Shown here piece by piece: positions 13,193 through 16,062 of a stretch of DNA of 16,062 nt. How positions within the stretch are numbered: position 1 is the first letter of the stretch; each line of letters opens with the position of its first letter. The stretch is from Paracoccaceae bacterium (lineage in GTDB: Bacteria > Pseudomonadota > Alphaproteobacteria > Rhodobacterales > Rhodobacteraceae): assembly GCA_024644285.1 (NCBI GenBank), contig JAHELH010000026.1, forward strand, positions 1 to 16,062, in the 5' to 3' direction. A program made the position numbers and the translations under genes. The notes under the pieces are model-generated. The model did not search any database. It saw nothing but the letters and a program-made list of their open reading frames with translations, and was not told the origin of the DNA.

Positions 13193-14086
13193 ATGGCCTC
13201 TGCCCCACACGTCCTCTGCATCGGCTCGGTCCTCTGGGACATCATCGGCCGGTCCGCCAGCCACATGGCGGAAGGCGCCGACGTGCCGGGCCGCATCACC
13301 CGCCTGCCCGGCGGCGTGGCGATGAACATCGCGATGACGCTCCGGCGCTTCGACATCGCGACGGCGCTTCTGACCGCCATCGGCCGCGATCCCGAGGGCG
13401 ACGAGCTGGTCGCCGCCTGCGCGCGCATGGGCATGGACACCGGCTACGTCTACCGTTCCGACGATCTGCCCACCGACCGCTACATGGCCGTCGAGGGCGC
13501 CAACGGCCTGATCGCCGCCATCGCCGACGCCCATTCGCTCGAGGCGGCCGGCGACAAGATCCTGCGGCCACTGCATGACGGGCGGCTGGGATCGGCCGTG
13601 GCGCCCTTTGACGGGCTCGTTGCGCTGGACGGCAACCTGACCGAGGACCTGCTCACGCGCATCGCCGACGACCCGGCCTTTGGCCGGGCCGACCTGCGCG
13701 TCGCCCCGGCGAGCCCCGGCAAGGCCGAGCGCTTGCTGCCCCTGTTGCACCACCCGCGGGCCACGATCTATGTCAACCTCGAAGAGGCGGGCCTGCTCTG
13801 CCGCACCCGCTTCGCCACCGCGTCGCAAGCGGCGCGGGCGCTGCGCGATCGCGGCGCGGCGCGCGTGCTGGTCACCGATGGCGGGCGCCCGGCGGCCGAG
13901 GCGGGTTCGGAGGGCCTGCTGCAAGCGCAGCCACCCAAGGTGATGGTCACCCGCGTGACCGGCGCGGGCGACACCTTCATGGCGGGCCACATCGCTGCCT
14001 GCCTGCGTGGTGCCAGGGCGCAGGACGCACTCGACCAGGCGCTGCGCGCCGCCGCCGATTACGTTTCGGGGGATACCCATCTATGA
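13193..14086 (+). CDS. psuK: Pseudouridine kinase (PfkB family)
   Basis: This 297-aa PfkB-type sugar kinase is assigned to pseudouridine because psuG overlaps it. It would phosphorylate pseudouridine to its 5'-phosphate using ATP. Family signatures are the N-terminal substrate motif LPGGVAMNIAMTLRR (38-52), and the C-terminal VTGAGDTFMAG (255-265) with catalytic D260 and the anion hole GAG. The Asn-Glu motif VNLEEAGLL (194-202) is also present. The ATG at 13193 has only a poor ribosome site (AGAAGCGG). Its stop overlaps the psuG start in ATGA (14083-14086), indicating coupled translation. No transporter for pseudouridine is nearby. Confidence 0.88.
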   Translation: MASAPHVLCIGSVLWDIIGRSASHMAEGADVPGRITRLPGGVAMNIAMTLRRFDIATALLTAIGRDPEGDELVAACARMGMDTGYVYRSDDLPTDRYMAVEGANGLIAAIADAHSLEAAGDKILRPLHDGRLGSAVAPFDGLVALDGNLTEDLLTRIADDPAFGRADLRVAPASPGKAERLLPLLHHPRATIYVNLEEAGLLCRTRFATASQAARALRDRGAARVLVTDGGRPAAEAGSEGLLQAQPPKVMVTRVTGAGDTFMAGHIAACLRGARAQDALDQALRAAADYVSGDTHL

Positions 14087-14997
14087 TCACGCTGCACTTC
14101 AGCGACGAGGTGGCGCAGGCACGCCGCGCGGGCCACCCGCTGGTCGCGCTTGAATCCACCATCATCACCCACGGCATGCCCGCGCCGCATAACCTCGATA
14201 CCGCGCGCCGGGCCGAGGCGACGGTGCGCGACAACGGTGCGGTACCCGCGACCATCGCCGTGCTGGAGGGACGCCTGCATATCGGGCTCGACGCTTCGCA
14301 ACTGGAACAGCTGGCGCAAGCCAAAGACGTCGCCAAGCTGTCGCGCGCCGACCTCGCCGTTTGTCTAGCCACCGGCGGCACCGGCGCGACCACCGTTGCC
14401 GCGACGATGATCGCGGCGCACCTGGCCGGCATCGAGGTCTTCGCCACAGGCGGCATCGGCGGCGTGCACCGTGGCGCCGAAAGCAGCTTCGACGTCTCTG
14501 CCGACCTTCAGGAATTGGCGCAAACGCCCTTGACGGTGGTCTGCGCCGGGGCCAAGGCGATCCTCGATTTGCCCAAGACACTGGAAATGCTGGAAACCCT
14601 CGGCGTGCCGGTCATTGCCGTAGGCCAGAACGCCCTGCCCGCCTTCTGGTCACGCGATTCGGGACTGACGGCGCCGCTGAGGCTCGACACGGCGTCCGCC
14701 ATCGCGCGAGCGCACCGGACCCGCGTCGCCATGGGCCTCTCCGGCGGTCAGCTGATCGCCAATCCGATCCCCGCGGAAGACGAGATCCCGTATGACGACA
14801 TCCAGAAAGCCGTCGCAAGCGCGCTGTCCGACGCACGAACGCAAGGCATCGCCGGCAAGGACGTCACGCCGTTTCTGCTGGCCCGGATCCACGATCTGAC
14901 GGCGGGCCGCTCGCTGACCGCCAACATCGCACTGATGCTCAATAATGCGCGTCTTGCAGCCCGCATCGCCACGCAATTGACCGGGATGAAAGAATAA
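14083..14997 (+). CDS. psuG: Pseudouridine-5'-phosphate glycosidase
   Basis: PsuG (304 aa) splits the C-glycosidic bond of pseudouridine 5'-phosphate to give uracil and ribose 5-phosphate in the cytoplasm. The family pattern is plain: VALESTIITHGMP (21-33), LATGGTGATTVAATM (95-109), FATGGIGGVHRGAESSFDVSAD (split over 120-141) and CAGAKAILDLPKT (154-166). By alignment to E. coli PsuG, K158 is the Schiff-base lysine (K166 there), K85 matches K93 and N281 matches N289; E24 is the likely acid. Length is normal. The gene overlaps psuK by 4 bases and is last in this two-gene operon. No obvious strong terminator follows. Confidence 0.96.
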   Translation: MITLHFSDEVAQARRAGHPLVALESTIITHGMPAPHNLDTARRAEATVRDNGAVPATIAVLEGRLHIGLDASQLEQLAQAKDVAKLSRADLAVCLATGGTGATTVAATMIAAHLAGIEVFATGGIGGVHRGAESSFDVSADLQELAQTPLTVVCAGAKAILDLPKTLEMLETLGVPVIAVGQNALPAFWSRDSGLTAPLRLDTASAIARAHRTRVAMGLSGGQLIANPIPAEDEIPYDDIQKAVASALSDARTQGIAGKDVTPFLLARIHDLTAGRSLTANIALMLNNARLAARIATQLTGMKE

Positions 14998-15021
14998 ATC
15001 GCCCCTGTCCCTTGCGGCATG

Positions 15022-15050
15022 TTGTGGGACGGCGGGATGTTGCCTATGTT
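15022..15050 (+). promoter_or_regulatory. Candidate promoter for the DUF502 gene
   Basis: TTGTGG (15022-15027) and TATGTT (15045-15050) are separated by 17 bases, each matching the standard -35 and -10 at 4 of 6 positions. The -10 lies 30 bases before the ATG at 15080, so the leader would be very short. It sits in the 82-base gap after psuG. Confidence 0.35.
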
Positions 15051-15079
15051 CAGCCGGTGATGGCGGCGGAACTCCTTCC

Positions 15080-15808
15080 ATGAAACCGATTTTTGAGCAG
15101 AACCACCCCGAACCGCCCAAGCCGTGGCGTCCTTTCGCGCGGCTCAGGACGAATTTCCTGACCGGACTGGTGGTCATCGCGCCCATCGGGCTGACCATCT
15201 GGCTGATCTGGTCGGTCGCGGGCTGGGTCGACAGCCTTGTCCTGCCGTGGGTGCCCAGCCAGTTCCGCCCCGAGCATTACATCGGCATCAACCTGCGCGG
15301 CGCCGGTGTCATCATCTTCCTGTTTTTCACCGTCGTCGTCGGATGGATGGCCAAGGGCATCATTGGCCGGTCGTTCCTTGCCTGGGGCGAGGGCCTGGTC
15401 GACCGGACGCCGGTCGTCCGCTCTATCTACAATGCCCTGAAGCAGATCGCGGAAACCGTGTTCAGTCAGGCCGAAACCTCCTTCGACACGGCCTGCCTGG
15501 TGGAGTATCCGCGCAAGGGCATCTGGGCCATCGCGTTCATCTCGACCACCGCGAAGGGAGAGATCCAGGGCTCGATCCCGCGCGATGATCAATTGATGTC
15601 GGTGTTTCTGCCGACGACGCCCAACCCGACCTCGGGCTTTCTGCTGTTCGTCCCGAAGGCCGATGTGATCGAACTGTCCATGACGGTCGAGGACGCCGCA
15701 AAGCTGGTGATCTCGGCCGGTCTCGTCTACCCCAACGGCAAGGACAAGGTTCCGGCGATCGACGTCGAAAAGCTGCCGCAGGAAGATCGCGAGAAGATCA
15801 GCGCCTGA
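15080..15808 (+). CDS. DUF502 family membrane protein
   Basis: This 242-aa inner-membrane protein has two membrane spans near residues 28-48 (TGLVVIAPIGLTIWLIWSV) and 74-92, after a basic cytoplasmic start. The stretch GEGLVDRTPVVRSIYNALKQ (103-122) and the later FVPKADVIELSMTVEDAAKL region are characteristic of DUF502, the family that includes plant COV proteins. The biochemical role of bacterial members is unknown to me. The ATG at 15080 lacks a good ribosome site (GGAACTCC is the best nearby). The gene ends 3 bases short of the stop of the convergent gene, so the two transcripts must overlap at their 3' ends. Confidence 0.9.
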   Translation: MKPIFEQNHPEPPKPWRPFARLRTNFLTGLVVIAPIGLTIWLIWSVAGWVDSLVLPWVPSQFRPEHYIGINLRGAGVIIFLFFTVVVGWMAKGIIGRSFLAWGEGLVDRTPVVRSIYNALKQIAETVFSQAETSFDTACLVEYPRKGIWAIAFISTTAKGEIQGSIPRDDQLMSVFLPTTPNPTSGFLLFVPKADVIELSMTVEDAAKLVISAGLVYPNGKDKVPAIDVEKLPQEDREKISA

Positions 15809-15811
15809 TCC

Positions 15812-16062
15812 TCAGCCGAACATCGCCCGCAGATCGACCGATCCTTGCTTGCCGATCTTGTCCTTGTGGTCGGTCAGGAACGCCTCGGCCGCCGCCCGTC
15901 CCGCGGCCTTCAGCCGCGAGATCAACCAGGCGTTGGGAATCGTTTTCGTGGCAACCGACAGCTCGTTCATCAGCCCGTCATCGGCGATCATGTGGATCAG
16001 CACGTCCTTCATCGTGCCGCGCTTGACCCGGCCGTCGTCGATCAGCCGGTGAACGAATTCGA
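15812..16062 (-). CDS. Patatin-like phospholipase family protein, C-terminal part only
   Basis: Only the last 83 codons are in the window; the gene runs off the right edge and no start can be given. The frame enters at 16060 as EFVHRLIDDGR and continues through MKDVLIHMIADDGLM, SVATKTIPNAWLISRL and AAAEAFLTDHKDKIG to SVDLRAMFG. This order (a RLID..G helix, an IHMI strand, then a Leu..Gly-Arg-Ala-Ala-Glu-Ala-Phe-Leu helix and a short VDLR end) matches the C-terminus of bacterial patatin-like phospholipases as I know them. The catalytic Ser-Asp part lies outside, so activity cannot be judged. Confidence 0.65.
   Translation of the reverse strand, partial: EFVHRLIDDGRVKRGTMKDVLIHMIADDGLMNELSVATKTIPNAWLISRLKAAGRAAAEAFLTDHKDKIGKQGSVDLRAMFG

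Noticed and set aside
1..16062. Mobile elements, CRISPR arrays, tRNA or rRNA genes
   Set aside because: No terminal inverted repeats with an intact transposase, no spaced repeat array, and no tRNA/rRNA-like sequence was seen by eye.

Overview
The window is high-GC DNA from an alphaproteobacterium, most likely the Rhodobacteraceae/Roseobacter group. The signs are the gene order pstSCAB-phoU-phoB, the long N-terminal domains on PstC and PstA, a LuxR protein of the type common in that group, the adjacent rpsB-tsf pair and the codon bias. There is no intact mobile element, CRISPR array or rRNA/tRNA gene that I can see. Most of the window is chromosomal core; the accessory parts are 6.63-8.09 kb and 10.05-12.5 kb.

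Region 1 (1-6625, plus strand) is the phosphate-starvation operon. A Pho-box-like set of direct repeats precedes pstS (secreted phosphate-binding protein). The inner-membrane permeases pstC and pstA, the ATPase pstB, the signalling adaptor phoU and the response regulator phoB follow in tight spacing. A strong stem-loop separates pstS from pstC and probably lets PstS be made in excess. PhoR, the expected partner kinase, is not in the window. PstA carries an unusual Ala/Glu/Arg-rich predicted coiled coil.

Region 2 (6626-8147) holds a possible short gene or remnant just behind phoB, an apparent gene relic on the minus strand, two small inverted repeats, a LuxR-family regulator without a neighbouring luxI and with a non-canonical ligand pocket, and a 340-bp gene-poor stretch ending in a strong bidirectional terminator.

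Region 3 (8148-12311, minus strand) reads, in transcription order: a homocysteine S-methyltransferase, a 43-aa protein with a DUF1127-like end that overlaps it, a secreted protein resembling the allene-oxide-cyclase/dirigent barrel, a 46-aa basic protein, then rpsB (with a long acidic tail) and tsf. The two small proteins have good ribosome binding sites.

Region 4 (12312-16062) has a TetR regulator divergent from the methyltransferase, with a perfect 18-bp palindrome between them. It is followed by psuK-psuG (pseudouridine breakdown, overlapping by 4 bp), a DUF502 membrane protein, and the 3' end of a patatin-like phospholipase gene converging on it.

I found no clearly new multi-gene system. 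The best leads are the PstA coiled-coil insert, the methyltransferase/small-protein cluster under a probable TetR operator, the divergent LuxR solo and the S2 tail.
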